A stretch of 64,000 nucleotides of DNA from Methanococcoides sp. (GTDB lineage Archaea; Halobacteriota; Methanosarcinia; Methanosarcinales; Methanosarcinaceae), in assembly GCA_021108275.1 (NCBI GenBank), contig JAIORD010000014.1:1-64000 (forward strand), read 5' to 3'. Each line of letters begins with the position of its first letter. Positions within the stretch are counted from its first letter, which is position 1. Below the pieces are notes generated by a model. It was not told where the DNA came from and did no database searches. It saw nothing but the letters and a program-made list of their open reading frames with translations. Below, in pieces: positions 47,056 to 57,416 of this stretch. A program made the translations under genes and the position numbers.

Positions 47056-49503
47056 ATGATAAAAATAGTACTAGAGATTGAAGGAATGACCTGTGCTTCG
47101 TGCTCAAAACGGGTCGAAGATGCCTTAAGAAATACAGAAGGCGTTGCATCTGTAAATGTCAATCTGCCTGCCGAAAAAGCGTTTGTGGAATATGACCCGG
47201 ATATCACAAATGTGGATACCCTGATAAAAGCTGTTGATGATACAGGATATAGTGCGACTCCTGCAGGTCAGGGAACGAAGATCATCACTGCAAATATCGG
47301 TGAAATGACCTGTGCGACATGTGCACAAACGGTTGAAAGATCACTTTCTTCGATTCCTGGGGTTCATGAAGCAAACGTCAATTTTGCTGCATCCAAAGCA
47401 ACAATTTCTTACGAACCCTCCGTTGCATCCATCGACGATATGAAAGCGGTTGTTGATGATTCAGGCTATACGATGAGCTTTGAAGAAGAAGAGGATGTTG
47501 ACCGTGAACAGCTTACGATCAACAAGGCAGCACGCAAGATGTGGATCGCAGCGTCTTCTGCTAGCATAATCATGGTCCTTATGACGACCCATATGTTCTT
47601 TGTATCAATTCCATATTATTTCATCATCACTCTAATACTGGCCATTCCATCTGTTTTTATAGCAGGAGCTGATACCCACAGGACAACCTGGAAAGCTCTG
47701 AAACACAGAACGGTCAACATGGATACGCTCATAACCATGGGTTCCCTGATCCCTTATTTTCTCAGCATGCTTGGCTTCTGGTTCAAGGTGACCACATTTG
47801 TAGAAATGGCAGCTACGATCATGGCACTGCACCTTGTTGGAAGATATCTGGAAACAAAGGCAAAAGGCAGAGCATCCCAGGCGATCAAGAAATTGATCGC
47901 CCTGGAAGCCAAGAATGCCCGCATCATTGAGAATGGAGTTGAAAAAGAGATCCCAGTTAGAGAACTTAACATAAATGACATAATAATCATAAAACCCGGC
48001 GAAAAAATACCGACCGATGGTGTTGTGGTTTCCGGCAGCAGTACTGTGGATGAGTCCATGGCAACAGGCGAATCAATGCCAGTTGAAAGAAAAGAAGGAG
48101 ATGAGGTTATCGGCTCCACCATTAATCAGAATGGCGTCCTGCGTGTAAGTGTCACAAAGCTCGGTAAGGATACTTTCTTGTCCCAGGTCATAACCATGGT
48201 AGAGCAGGCACAGGGATCAAAGGTTCCGATCCAGGAGTTTGCTGACAAGGTGACCGGGTACTTCGTACCGACTGTGATCATCATCGCCATAGGTGCCTTT
48301 GTCTCATGGATACTATTTTCCAGTTTTCATATCTCGATAGTTGAGTATTTCAATTTCCCATGGAGTAATACAGATGTTCCTCTTTTCACCCTTGGACTCC
48401 TTGCAACAACAGCAGTACTCGTTATCTCCTGCCCCTGTGCCCTTGGTCTGGCAACCCCCACAGCCCTGATGGTTGGGAGTGGAAGGGGAGCACAGCGAGG
48501 CATTCTCATTCGCAGTGGTGAAGCAATACAAACTATGAAGGATGTAAAGATTATTGCCTTTGATAAGACAGGTACAATTACAAAAGGCCAACCTCAGGTG
48601 ACTGATGTACTGGTCTCTGATACCTCGTCATCAGAGGAAGTATTGTCCTATACAGCAAGCCTGGAATCAGTTTCAGAGCACCCTCTGGCATCTGCCATAA
48701 TCAAGAAAGCAGAAGAGAGCGGGGCGAGTACCCATGAAGTTAAGGATTTTGAATCTGTAACAGGTAAAGGTGTGAAGGGCCTTATTGATGGTCATGAGAT
48801 CATCGTGGGAAACCGCAAGATCCTCTCCATGTTCAGTGTGGATTATCAGGAATTTGAGGGGAAAATGGGCGACCTTGAAGCTGCTGCCAAGACAGTTGTA
48901 TTGGTGGCAATGGACGGGAAAGTGATCGGAGCCATTGCAATTGCAGATACTGTCAAGGAAGATTCCATTCAGGCGATCCGGGAGATCGAAAGAATGGGCA
49001 TAAAAACCGCAATGATCACCGGCGACAACAGGAAGACAGCAGAAGCAGTGGCAAAGATGGTTGGGATCAGTTATGTGATATCCGATGTTCTGCCTGGTGG
49101 GAAAGTGGATGAGATCAAAAAGTTGCAATCCGAATATGATATAGTTGCAATGGTGGGGGACGGGATCAATGATGCTCCGGCACTCAAACAGGCAAATGTC
49201 GGCATTGCCATAGGTACGGGTACTGATATAGCAATTGAATCTTCTGATATCACACTGGTGAGGGGAGATATCAAGTCAGTTATTTCTGCTATCAAATTAT
49301 CAAAGGCAACTTTCCGTAAGATCAAAGAGAATTATTTCTGGGCTTGGATCTATAATGCGGTAGCTATCCCTGCAGCTTTCTTTGGATTACTTCATCCCAT
49401 GATAGGAGCTGGTGCAATGGCACTGAGTTCACTGACCGTTGTACTTAATTCATTGAGACTCAGACACACAAACATTGATCCTGATACTGAATCCGAAAAG
49501 TGA
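47056..49503 (+). CDS. copA: Copper-exporting P-type ATPase CopA
   Basis: An 815-residue P1B-type ATPase exporting Cu(I). Two N-terminal HMA domains have GMTCASC (residues 9-15) and EMTCATC (about 84-90). Then membrane helices, the actuator motif TGES, the transmembrane metal site [11 protein letters not shown], the phosphorylation loop [16 protein letters not shown] and [10 protein letters not shown]. Length and order are complete. It works with the CopZ-like protein upstream. Immediately after its stop lies a fragment of a second ATPase. Confidence 0.96.
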   Translation: MIKIVLEIEGMTCASCSKRVEDALRNTEGVASVNVNLPAEKAFVEYDPDITNVDTLIKAVDDTGYSATPAGQGTKIITANIGEMTCATCAQTVERSLSSIPGVHEANVNFAASKATISYEPSVASIDDMKAVVDDSGYTMSFEEEEDVDREQLTINKAARKMWIAASSASIIMVLMTTHMFFVSIPYYFIITLILAIPSVFIAGADTHRTTWKALKHRTVNMDTLITMGSLIPYFLSMLGFWFKVTTFVEMAATIMALHLVGRYLETKAKGRASQAIKKLIALEAKNARIIENGVEKEIPVRELNINDIIIIKPGEKIPTDGVVVSGSSTVDESMATGESMPVERKEGDEVIGSTINQNGVLRVSVTKLGKDTFLSQVITMVEQAQGSKVPIQEFADKVTGYFVPTVIIIAIGAFVSWILFSSFHISIVEYFNFPWSNTDVPLFTLGLLATTAVLVISCPCALGLATPTALMVGSGRGAQRGILIRSGEAIQTMKDVKIIAFDKTGTITKGQPQVTDVLVSDTSSSEEVLSYTASLESVSEHPLASAIIKKAEESGASTHEVKDFESVTGKGVKGLIDGHEIIVGNRKILSMFSVDYQEFEGKMGDLEAAAKTVVLVAMDGKVIGAIAIADTVKEDSIQAIREIERMGIKTAMITGDNRKTAEAVAKMVGISYVISDVLPGGKVDEIKKLQSEYDIVAMVGDGINDAPALKQANVGIAIGTGTDIAIESSDITLVRGDIKSVISAIKLSKATFRKIKENYFWAWIYNAVAIPAAFFGLLHPMIGAGAMALSSLTVVLNSLRLRHTNIDPDTESEK

Positions 49504-49513
49504 CAATTGTAGG

Positions 49514-49651
49514 AGATTAGCTGCAGGAATTCTGTATCCTGTGTTCCATCAGGTGCTTGTGACTCCTGCAATGGCAGCGGCGTTTATGGCAATGAGCTCG
49601 ATTTCGGTCGTGACGAACTCCCTGCTGATGAAGAGAAGCAGAATAAAATAA
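49514..49651 (+). pseudogene. C-terminal fragment of a second copper ATPase
   Basis: Starting 11 bases after copA, about 45 codons encode AAGILYPVFHQVLVTPAMAA then MAMSSISVVTNSLLMKR and TAA. This is the typical last helix and end of a Cu P-type ATPase, but different in sequence from the intact CopA end. It has no start and is taken as the stump left by deletion or recombination between tandem ATPase genes. Confidence 0.7.
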
Positions 49652-49909
49652 TTTCCTTTTAAGAAGAGGCATTCGCAGCAATACGTTTGTTGTTGTAGAA
49701 ATGCCTCTTCATGCCATTATTTAATGTTTGGTCCATGTTGGAATTTAAGCTCAATGTCCTTTTCCCTAAGTTATTCTTCTGTAAACATGTTAAACTCGGA
49801 GTATGCAGATTTTAAAAGCTAAAGCTTAGTAGTTTCGATTCCGGATTTCACCCATAATTTTTTACAGAAAAATATACCACCTTTAACGTTTTTCCGGAAG
49901 GTATCGGTT

Positions 49910-50389
49910 TCACATCATTTCTATATATATCACGCATACACTTTCCGTTGAGACACTGTCGATCTTTTGAGATACATCGTTTAGATATATCCTAAACATC
50001 AACTCATTCCCATCTTCTGAATACACATCCCAGCCTGATCCCAGGTCATCTGAGATAGCCAAGACCTGATCGTCTACGAAATCACCGTTCCTGGAAACCT
50101 CCAACCACGCCTTTTTGCCCTCGACATCGATCTGCCTTGGAATGAGATTATAATTATCCGGCAGTTTGAATGTCTCACCAGTACTTAGAACGTATCTATC
50201 GGAGAAGGAGAATGTCTGTTCTCTTAATACTTCATGTGGAAGGATCTCTTCCTCAGGATGTTCCGAAAAATCCTTCAAATATTTTGACGGGACAAAGTTT
50301 GCTGAAAGTATCAGTGATGAAATAAATATAACGATGAGAATAGATATTAATTTAAGTACATTGGTCACTTTCTTTGAATTTTTGTCCAT
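49910..50389 (-). CDS. Membrane-anchored S-layer-type (DUF1608-like) domain protein
   Basis: Start chosen at MDKNSKKVTNV, just before an N-terminal hydrophobic helix (about residues 12-32), giving about 159 residues; the open frame reaches 50521 but the added part looks unlike protein. The exported part has the pattern of Methanosarcina S-layer duplication domains (YVLSTGETFKLPDNYNL; IDVEGKKAWLEVSRNGDFVDD), here as one short unit instead of the usual two long ones. Likely a cell-surface accessory protein. TGA stop. Confidence 0.6.
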   Translation of the reverse strand: MDKNSKKVTNVLKLISILIVIFISSLILSANFVPSKYLKDFSEHPEEEILPHEVLREQTFSFSDRYVLSTGETFKLPDNYNLIPRQIDVEGKKAWLEVSRNGDFVDDQVLAISDDLGSGWDVYSEDGNELMFRIYLNDVSQKIDSVSTESVCVIYIEMM

Positions 50390-50660
50390 GATTGCAATTG
50401 AACCCCCACAAAATATACCTAAATAGTACTTTAAAAAAACATGCGCTGTTGTATAAAAATATTTTGGAACCAAAATGTGTATTTTGTTACTTCCAGAATT
50501 GCCATAATTTGCTAAGATCAACTATTTTACCTATCATGAATTGTTATGAAAGGTCAGATACTAGTAAGATAATGACAGAAAAAGAGGACAGGGGCATAAA
50601 AAATAAGCCCCTTGATTTCGTTCCTTATATCTGACATTTCTGCATTAGGAAGGTTAAGGT

Positions 50661-50706
50661 TAAGACTTGATAGGATTTGTGGGTTCAAATCTAATTCCTC
50701 GCACAA
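50661..50706 (+). repeat. tRNA-Leu-like 3' fragment
   Basis: The segment TTGTGGGTTCAAATC then TTCCTCGCACAA resembles the T-arm and acceptor end of archaeal tRNA-Leu. The T-stem is not paired properly and the end reads CAA, so it is not a functional tRNA. It may be a decayed tRNA end or an integration-site scar. Confidence 0.35.
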
Positions 50707-50938
50707 TCAATTGGGGATATAGGTAAGGATGAAAAATGCAACCTTTTTAAAATATTTACTTTTTTAATCTTCAATAAAAAATTATCCTAACATATTATCC
50801 AATACCTTATTTCAAATAATGAGGAATGCAACAACATGAATATTTTGTTGTATTTTATAATTGAGTAAAAATTAGTTACATTTAATTGCTAAACCAAGAA
50901 TGGAATGATTTCATTTTGTTGCAATTTTATTGCTTTGC

Positions 50939-50953
50939 GCTAACAGTGTTAAC
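50939..50953. promoter_or_regulatory. TAAC palindrome before NosD-like gene
   Basis: GCTAACAGTGTTAAC, 102 bases before the gene start, matches the palindrome before copZ at 46564-46578 in sequence and position. Confidence 0.3.
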
Positions 50954-51055
50954 TTCTTAAGTACTTCAAGTTCTAGCTTTTTTATTAATGATTAAAAAAA
51001 ATACTATATAATAGAAATTAATTTCTTCTTTTAAATTGCTTGGCGGTGAGGAGTT

Positions 51056-52495
51056 ATGAGAACTGAAAAATTCATAATGGTTTGTTTTATAATATCTTTA
51101 GTATTAATGACCGTGGGAACTGCAACAGCAAGTACAATCACAGTGAACAACAGCACTGGAACAGTAGCCAATTTCACATCGATACAAGCTGCCGTAGATG
51201 CTGCACTTGATGGCGACATCATCCTTGTCTATCCAGGAACATATAGTGAGAACGTGGACGTGAACAAGCAACTAAACATCACATCAACGGGTGGTTACGC
51301 GGTCACACATGTTACTGCTGCATCCCCAAGTGATAATGTCTTCGAGGTTACTGCCGATTGGGTAACCATTGACGGATTCAATGTGAGCGGCGCTACTGAT
51401 AGGAAAGCAGGAATCCATCTGGAGTATCACAGCAGCGACAACACGCTGAACAATAACCATGTGTGGAACAACCAGTTCGGCATCCATCTGGATTATCTCA
51501 GCAACGACAACACGCTGAACAATAACCATGTGTCGAACAACCTGTATGGCATCTATCTGGATGGATCCAGCAACGCCACGCTGAACAATAACCATGCGTC
51601 GAACAATACCTACCAAGGCATCGATGCGGTTCATTCCAACTACAACACGCTGACCAACAACACAGTGTCGAACAACAGCTATGGCATCAATCTGGTTTTT
51701 TCCAGGTACAACACGCTGACGAGCAACAAGGTGTCGGACAATAACGTGACCGGCATCAGACTGGAATTTTCCTACAACAACACGCTGACCATTAATACGG
51801 CGTCCAACAATACCGAATACGGCATTATTCTATATGATTTCAGTAACAACAACAGCCTGACGAGCAACACGGTATCGAACAATACCGCTGGCGGCATTAT
51901 TCTGTCTTCTTCCAGCAATAATCTCATCTACAACAACCACTTCAACAATTTTGATAACACTGTTTTTTCCTTGTTCAGCACGGATAATGTCTGGAATTCC
52001 ACAAAGACCGCAGGCACGAACATCATTGGTGGCTCCTATTTGGGTGGAAACTACTGGGCAAAACCGGATGGCACAGGTTTCAGCCAGATCAATGTTGATA
52101 TGGATTGTGATGGTTTCTGCGATTCACCTTTAAGTAAATATGAATTGGATGTGACTAACATCGACTATCTGGCATTGTGTTTAGTTGCATACAATCCATA
52201 CGATAAAAATGAAGACTATGTGATTGATTTTGGTGAAGTGAGTGCAGCAATCGATGACTATATTCTAGGTGGGCCAATATCTTTTGCAGATATCAGTGGG
52301 CTGATAGATATGTATCGTTCAGGTGAGCCCTATTGTTTAGTTACATACAATCCATACGATGAAAATGAGGACTGTGTGATTGATTTTAGTGAAGTGAGTG
52401 CGGCGATCGATGACTATATTTTAGGTGGGCCAACATCTTTTGAAGATATCAGTGAACTGATAGATCTGTATCGTTCAGGTGAGCCCTATTGTTAA
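51056..52495 (+). CDS. NosD-like beta-helix surface protein with tandem EF-hand-type repeats
   Basis: A 479-residue exported protein with signal peptide (about residues 1-25). The N-terminal YPGTYSENV region is typical of NosD/right-handed beta-helix proteins. Repeats of about 23 residues follow (NTLNNNHVSNN, then GIxL) from about residue 120 to 290. After a GNYWA segment typical of NosD-like proteins come two 52-residue repeats at 52178-52333 and 52334-52489, each with an EF-hand/dockerin-like calcium loop (DKNEDYVIDFGE, DENEDCVIDFSE). Probably a cell-wall protein or carbohydrate-binding protein. GGTGAGGAG precedes ATG. Copper binding is a family name only, not shown here. Confidence 0.85.
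   Translation: MRTEKFIMVCFIISLVLMTVGTATASTITVNNSTGTVANFTSIQAAVDAALDGDIILVYPGTYSENVDVNKQLNITSTGGYAVTHVTAASPSDNVFEVTADWVTIDGFNVSGATDRKAGIHLEYHSSDNTLNNNHVWNNQFGIHLDYLSNDNTLNNNHVSNNLYGIYLDGSSNATLNNNHASNNTYQGIDAVHSNYNTLTNNTVSNNSYGINLVFSRYNTLTSNKVSDNNVTGIRLEFSYNNTLTINTASNNTEYGIILYDFSNNNSLTSNTVSNNTAGGIILSSSSNNLIYNNHFNNFDNTVFSLFSTDNVWNSTKTAGTNIIGGSYLGGNYWAKPDGTGFSQINVDMDCDGFCDSPLSKYELDVTNIDYLALCLVAYNPYDKNEDYVIDFGEVSAAIDDYILGGPISFADISGLIDMYRSGEPYCLVTYNPYDENEDCVIDFSEVSAAIDDYILGGPTSFEDISELIDLYRSGEPYC
52178..52489 (+). repeat. Two tandem 156-bp coding repeats
   Basis: Two direct copies with few base differences, each encoding 52 residues of the NosD-like protein's C-terminus, including one calcium-loop motif per copy. 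The near identity of DNA suggests a recent duplication. Confidence 0.85.
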
Positions 52496-52501
52496 GAATT
52501 A

Positions 52502-52536
52502 GTTGAGGGTGATTATCTCTCAACCAATATTTTTTT
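52502..52536 (+). terminator. Terminator after NosD-like gene
   Basis: GTTGAG (52502-52507) pairs with CTCAAC (52519-52524), followed by CAATATTTTTTT. It lies 7 bases after the stop. Confidence 0.65.
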
Positions 52537-53183
52537 GAATTTTATACATTCGCAACATGACGATTTGCAAATCTTACTCTTTAATTTACTGATAAATTTA
52601 CCATTGATAAATTAGCCTTTAATTCCTTCTATCATTTATTCCCACTATTCAACCCTCTCTTTTACATGAGCATTGAGAGTAAACGGCTTATTACCCACAG
52701 CATAAGCTCCTAACTTTTGCATTTCATTCAAGATTGTCAAATCATGTACACTTGTGAAGTGTAACTGCTTATACCTGACATTTATGTGTAAAAGGTTAAA
52801 CTAATTTTTCAAAGAAATTAAGTCATATTATCAATACGATCTATAATCAGGAATGTGGGTATGTTTGGAAATTAGCCCGGATAAACGAAAAGGAATCAAA
52901 CTGTGTATTTTGATGTTAAATTTAGATTATGGGTAATGTCGGTAGCAGTGATCATAAAACTCCTGTGGTCGTTTTACTAATTTCTGGTAACCGTCTAAAA
53001 GCTACTTCCAAGTACCAATTAAACTGGCTAATGCTTCTTTTTTTTCAATTTTGATCAGGTACTTCGAAGATTCTGATAACTACGGATGAATTCGAAGTTT
53101 AGACAATTCTTTAATAAGTGTAACTCCTATTGGAACATGTAGAAAGACGCTCACTATTACCAGATCACAAAAGGAGAATCGAT
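52537..53183. other. Gene-free region
   Basis: About 650 AT-rich bases between two surface-protein genes. I find no ORF with protein-like sequence and no clear structure. The right end holds the promoter and the AAAGGAGAATC ribosome site of the next gene. Confidence 0.45.
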
Positions 53184-54575
53184 ATGAAAAAATATTTTGC
53201 ATTTATGTCAATTGGCCTGTTGTTGCTCAGTATGACAGCAATATCAGTTGCCATTGCTGCCCCTGAAAATACAGCAGCAGAACCGGAATTGTTTGCCGAA
53301 CCCATGTTAATAGCTGAACCTGTATTGATATCTGAACCTGCACTGATAGCTGAAAAGATCTCTGCGGATGGATATTATCAGGACATGTTATATCCTGAGA
53401 TTGAAAAAGAGATAGTTCCTTTACTCGTTGACCCGGGATATTCATATCTTAGAATTAAGCCAGGAGAGTCAGATGAAATGACTGTAGTGCTTTTCAATCA
53501 CGGTAAAGAGCCACTAACACTTGAGCCTTATGTTGCACCAAAGGTATTCAGTGACAACATGCTTGACGAGGACTGGGTTACTATTTCACCTGTAAAGGCT
53601 GAACTCAATGCCGGAGAAAAGCAGGAGTTCACCATCAAGGTCTCAGTTCCTGAAGATGCTGCACTTGACAATTATAATGCAAACGTTTTCTTCAGCGATC
53701 TCGAAGGGGATGTTTCAGCTCTGTATCCTGGTTACAATGGTGCACTTGAGCTTTCAGTGAACGTCTGGTTGCCACCAAATATACAGATATTCAATTCATA
53801 CATCAATGACCGTGTTGAAGCTGGTTCTGAGTATGAATATGTCATCAAGCTCAAGAATGTTGCTGACAAGGCAATTTCCATCAACCCTGAATTCGAGGTA
53901 AGTGAGGATGATTGGTATGGATACAGTGCACAGGTATCTCTTGATGAGAAGGACGTGACCATCACAGCACCTTCTCTTATAAAGGCAGGGGAAAAAGCCA
54001 CTGTAACGGTAAAGGTCAGAGTTCCAGCTGATGCGGAAGGAAATCTCAATGGTATAATCAACCTGAACATCGATGACAGAACAATGAATGAATGGAGCCA
54101 GAAGGTTAGCATTAATCTCGATGTCTGGCAACAGCCAGAAGACCCGTTCACAACAAGCTTTGTTGCAAGGACAGATGATCCAGTCACCCTCAAGATAATC
54201 TCAAGGGACTATAATTATGGTGGCAGCAGTACATCTTCTACAACACCCTCCTTCGATGTTGTGTTGAAGAACGCTGATGGTCAGGTCAAGTCGGTCCTTA
54301 TCAGTTCAGGTCACAGTAGCACTGTCAGTCTTTCACAGCAATCTCCTGTCTATTATGGAATTGCAATGGACGAGGCAAGAGATGGAGCTATGAGCGAGGT
54401 TTCTGTTTCAAGCGATGATCAGGACGATGAGCAATTCAATGTTTATCAGCAGGGTTCAACAACATATACAGAAGTTTATCTTGCTGATGGTGCTGTTGGA
54501 GAATGGACACTTGAGATAATGCCTCACAATACCGAGAATTTTGAATATTCTGTCAACATCGGTCCTGTTGATTGA
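53184..54575 (+). CDS. Secreted Ig-like-domain surface protein
   Basis: A 463-residue exported protein. ATG at 53184 is chosen because AAAGGAGAATCGAT precedes it and MKKYFAFMSIGLLLLSMTAI is a good signal peptide. A short repeat of EP-x-LIA-type hexapeptides follows (about residues 34-58), then two domains resembling immunoglobulin-like/COG1470 modules (VLFNHGKEPLTLEPYV; AGEKATVTVKVRVPADAEG) and a C-terminal domain like a pre-peptidase C-terminal beta-sandwich. Likely part of the cell envelope. Monocistronic; function beyond that unknown. Confidence 0.75.
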   Translation: MKKYFAFMSIGLLLLSMTAISVAIAAPENTAAEPELFAEPMLIAEPVLISEPALIAEKISADGYYQDMLYPEIEKEIVPLLVDPGYSYLRIKPGESDEMTVVLFNHGKEPLTLEPYVAPKVFSDNMLDEDWVTISPVKAELNAGEKQEFTIKVSVPEDAALDNYNANVFFSDLEGDVSALYPGYNGALELSVNVWLPPNIQIFNSYINDRVEAGSEYEYVIKLKNVADKAISINPEFEVSEDDWYGYSAQVSLDEKDVTITAPSLIKAGEKATVTVKVRVPADAEGNLNGIINLNIDDRTMNEWSQKVSINLDVWQQPEDPFTTSFVARTDDPVTLKIISRDYNYGGSSTSSTTPSFDVVLKNADGQVKSVLISSGHSSTVSLSQQSPVYYGIAMDEARDGAMSEVSVSSDDQDDEQFNVYQQGSTTYTEVYLADGAVGEWTLEIMPHNTENFEYSVNIGPVD

Positions 54576-54750
54576 ATCTATTTTTATTGTGTCATGTGCT
54601 AACATGGCACTCAATACCTTTTTTTACTTCTTCTTTTAACATCACCAGCAGATAATGATATAATATATCAATGCTGAAAGTTCAGTGCCTATATTAAAAA
54701 AATTGTCGTCTTGCAAGCATTTTTTGTAACGGCTCTAATAAGTTGATAAC

Positions 54751-55305
54751 ATGCAGGAAAAAATAATCGAAATCGCATCACGTCTATCCGAATTGCGCGA
54801 ATTGTCCGACATAGGTGTTGAGGCCATGGCTGAGAAGCTCGGCATCTCTGTGGATACCTACAAACTATATGATTCCGGGGAATCTGATATTCCTGCAAGC
54901 ATGCTGTTTGAGATATCACAGATACTCAATGTGGACATGGGACTTCTTCTTACAGGAGAGGAACCGCGCATGCATATCTTTGCGGTCAACAGAAAAGGCA
55001 AAGGTACTGAGGTGGAAAGAAGGGCGGATTACAATTACCAGAACCTTGCCTCGAACTTTGTTCATAAAAAGGCAGAACCCTTCATCGTCAGTGTAGATCC
55101 GCGTTCAGATGCTAATCCCCCTTCCATGAACTCTCATCCTGGACAGGAATTCGATTATGTGATAAGCGGCAAGCTCAAGGTCTGGATACATGACAATGAG
55201 ATAATTCTTGAGGAAGGCGATTCCATTTATTTCGATTCCAGCTTCGTTCATGCAATGGAAGCGGTTGGAGATGAGCCGGCAAAGTTCCTTGCAATGGTTC
55301 TATGA
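54751..55305 (+). CDS. XRE-family regulator with cupin domain
   Basis: A 184-residue transcription regulator: helix-turn-helix at about residues 12-66 ([22 protein letters not shown]) and a cupin at about 110-184 ([35 protein letters not shown]) that probably binds the inducing ligand. It stands directly before the acyl-CoA synthetase (53 bases) and the oxidoreductase genes, which it presumably controls. Confidence 0.9.
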   Translation: MQEKIIEIASRLSELRELSDIGVEAMAEKLGISVDTYKLYDSGESDIPASMLFEISQILNVDMGLLLTGEEPRMHIFAVNRKGKGTEVERRADYNYQNLASNFVHKKAEPFIVSVDPRSDANPPSMNSHPGQEFDYVISGKLKVWIHDNEIILEEGDSIYFDSSFVHAMEAVGDEPAKFLAMVL

Positions 55306-55357
55306 TAGTTTTGCTATCTGAACCTTATTTATTTTTATATAGAAAACGGGTGTAAAT

Positions 55358-57031
55358 ATGTCATCTTTATTGGAAGAATATGTCTCACGTACAGACTTCG
55401 GATCGTATGAGGATTTTAAGAAAAATTTCAAGATCAACGTTCCTGAAAATTTCAATTTCGCATACGATGTCGTTGACAGATATGCAATGGAACAGCCTGA
55501 TAAAAGAGCACTTGTTTGGTGTGATGATGAAGGCAATGAACTGGTCTATACCTTCAAGGACCTGAAACACTATAGTGACAAAGCTGCCAATCTGTTCAAA
55601 AAATACGGCATCGAAAAAGGCGATGTTGTTATGCTGACCCTTAAAGGTCGATATGAGTTCTGGATATGTATCCTTGCTCTGCATAAGCTCGGTGCGGTCA
55701 CCCTTCCGGCAACGCATATGCTGACCACAAAGGATGTCACCTACCGTATCGAACTTTCTAATGTAAAGATGGTAGTCAGTGCGGATGATGAAGGATTGAT
55801 GGGATATATCGATGAAGGTCACAAAGGCTATGAGGATATTTTGCTCCACAAGGCATCCCTGAATGGAGGACGTGAAGGATGGCTAAATTTCACAAAGGAA
55901 CTTGAGGACGCTTCTGCTGATTTTACACGTCCAGAAGGGGAAGCTGCTGCAAAGAACGAGGATATTGCGTTGCTTTATTTCTCCTCCGGTACCACAGGAC
56001 TGCCTAAAATGGTACAGCATGATTTTGCATATCCTCTCGGACATATCATCACTGCGAAGTACTGGCAGAACGTTCGCGATGATGGTCTGCACCTTACTGT
56101 TGCCGATTCCGGATGGGCAAAGTGTGTATGGGGTAAGCTCTACGGGCAGTGGTTAAGCGGAACTGCGGTCTTTGTCTATGACTATGAGCGCTTTGATGCT
56201 AAGAACATGCTTGAGTTTGCAAGCAAGTATGGGGTAACCACCTTCTGTGCACCTCCGACGATCTATCGTTTCCTGATCAAGGAAGACCTTTCACAATATG
56301 ATTTCAGCAGTCTCGAATATTGTGTTGTGGCAGGCGAGCCTCTTAATCCTGAAGTTTATGAGAGGTTCCTGGAGTTCACCGGACTTAAGCTCATGGAAGG
56401 CTTCGGCCAGACCGAGAGCATTGTAAGCATTGCTACTTATCCGTGGATGGAGCCTAAACCTGGTTCAATGGGTAAGCCTTCACCTGAATACGATATCGAA
56501 CTTTTGAACCTTGATGGTGAGGTCTGTGATTTCGGAGAAGAGGGCGAGATCGTCATCAATACCTCAAAAGGAAAGCCAGTAGGTTTGTTCGCTGGATATC
56601 GTTCTGATGAAAAGAAGACGAACGAGGTATGGCATGATGGTTATTACCATACTGGAGATATGGCCTGGAAGGATGAGGATGGTTATTTCTGGTTCGTTGG
56701 CAGGTCTGATGATATTATCAAGAGCTCCGGTTACAAGATCGGACCTTTCGAGGTAGAGAGTGCTTTGATAGAACATCCTGCTGTGCTTGAATGTGCGATA
56801 ACGGGTGTGCCTGATGACACAAGAGGGCAGATAGTCAAAGCTACAATAGTTCTTGCAAAAGGCTATGTAGCAAGTGAGGAATTGAAGAAAGAACTTCAGA
56901 ACCATGTCAAGAAAGCTACTGCACCTTACAAGTATCCACGTGCTGTGGACTTTGTTGATGAGCTTCCCAAGACCATCAGCGGAAAGATCAGGCGTGTTGA
57001 GATACGCGATCACGATGAAGGAAAGAACTGA
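55358..57031 (+). CDS. AMP-forming acyl-CoA synthetase
   Basis: A 557-residue adenylate-forming enzyme making acyl-CoA from a free acid, ATP and CoA. Seen: the P-loop [14 protein letters not shown] (about residues 207-220), GFGQTES (about 349), [14 protein letters not shown], and the catalytic Lys in KTISGKIRR near the end. The sequence is most like medium-chain/MACS-type synthetases rather than acetyl-CoA synthetase. With the downstream oxidoreductase it could convert organic acids to 2-oxoacids by reductive carboxylation. The actual acid is unknown. Confidence 0.9.
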   Translation: MSSLLEEYVSRTDFGSYEDFKKNFKINVPENFNFAYDVVDRYAMEQPDKRALVWCDDEGNELVYTFKDLKHYSDKAANLFKKYGIEKGDVVMLTLKGRYEFWICILALHKLGAVTLPATHMLTTKDVTYRIELSNVKMVVSADDEGLMGYIDEGHKGYEDILLHKASLNGGREGWLNFTKELEDASADFTRPEGEAAAKNEDIALLYFSSGTTGLPKMVQHDFAYPLGHIITAKYWQNVRDDGLHLTVADSGWAKCVWGKLYGQWLSGTAVFVYDYERFDAKNMLEFASKYGVTTFCAPPTIYRFLIKEDLSQYDFSSLEYCVVAGEPLNPEVYERFLEFTGLKLMEGFGQTESIVSIATYPWMEPKPGSMGKPSPEYDIELLNLDGEVCDFGEEGEIVINTSKGKPVGLFAGYRSDEKKTNEVWHDGYYHTGDMAWKDEDGYFWFVGRSDDIIKSSGYKIGPFEVESALIEHPAVLECAITGVPDDTRGQIVKATIVLAKGYVASEELKKELQNHVKKATAPYKYPRAVDFVDELPKTISGKIRRVEIRDHDEGKN

Positions 57032-57151
57032 TAAATATCATGGAACGTTTCAGGACCATAATAGTTCCTGAAACATATTTAAATATTCGAATAATCCAAT
57101 GGATTAAAATCTTTTATTTACAGTTTATCTATTTACCCAGAGGTTGATATC

Positions 57152-57394
57152 ATGTCTGAAAATAGTGAAAATATGAAACCTTATCCACAGCTTAACCATC
57201 TTGAATGTAAAGGCTGTGAAAGATGCATTCCCGCATGTCCAAAAAGTGTTCTGTTCATGAGCGAACAGATCAATGAACGCGGTTATCGTTATGTTGAATA
57301 CAAGGGAGAAGGCTGTATAGGATGTGGAAATTGCTACTACACCTGTCCTGAGACACTGGCTATTGCAGTGCATATCCCTATAAAGGAAGAATAA
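57152..57394 (+). CDS. 2-oxoacid:ferredoxin oxidoreductase, ferredoxin subunit
   Basis: An 80-residue two-cluster ferredoxin ([12 protein letters not shown] and [12 protein letters not shown]), the delta subunit of the oxidoreductase encoded by the next two genes. AGGTTGATATC precedes ATG. A gap of 120 bases after the synthetase may hold a promoter (TATTTAAATATTC at about 57075). Confidence 0.93.
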   Translation: MSENSENMKPYPQLNHLECKGCERCIPACPKSVLFMSEQINERGYRYVEYKGEGCIGCGNCYYTCPETLAIAVHIPIKEE

Positions 57395-57416
57395 GCCCGG
57401 AAAGTGAGGTAAAATT

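Larger units (their letters stand above)
50390..51055. other. Gene-poor AT-rich region
   Basis: 666 bases. Contents seen: a short hairpin AGGGGC/GCCCCT near 50593-50616, a tRNA-Leu-like 3' fragment near 50661-50706, the GCTAACAGTGTTAAC palindrome at 50939-50953, and the promoter of the NosD-like gene. No intact ORF. Confidence 0.5.

Noticed and set aside
51400-51930. Repeated AACACGCTGAACAATAACCATG-like DNA as a possible CRISPR or minisatellite
   Set aside because: The repeats are in frame and encode the beta-helix coils of the NosD-like protein.
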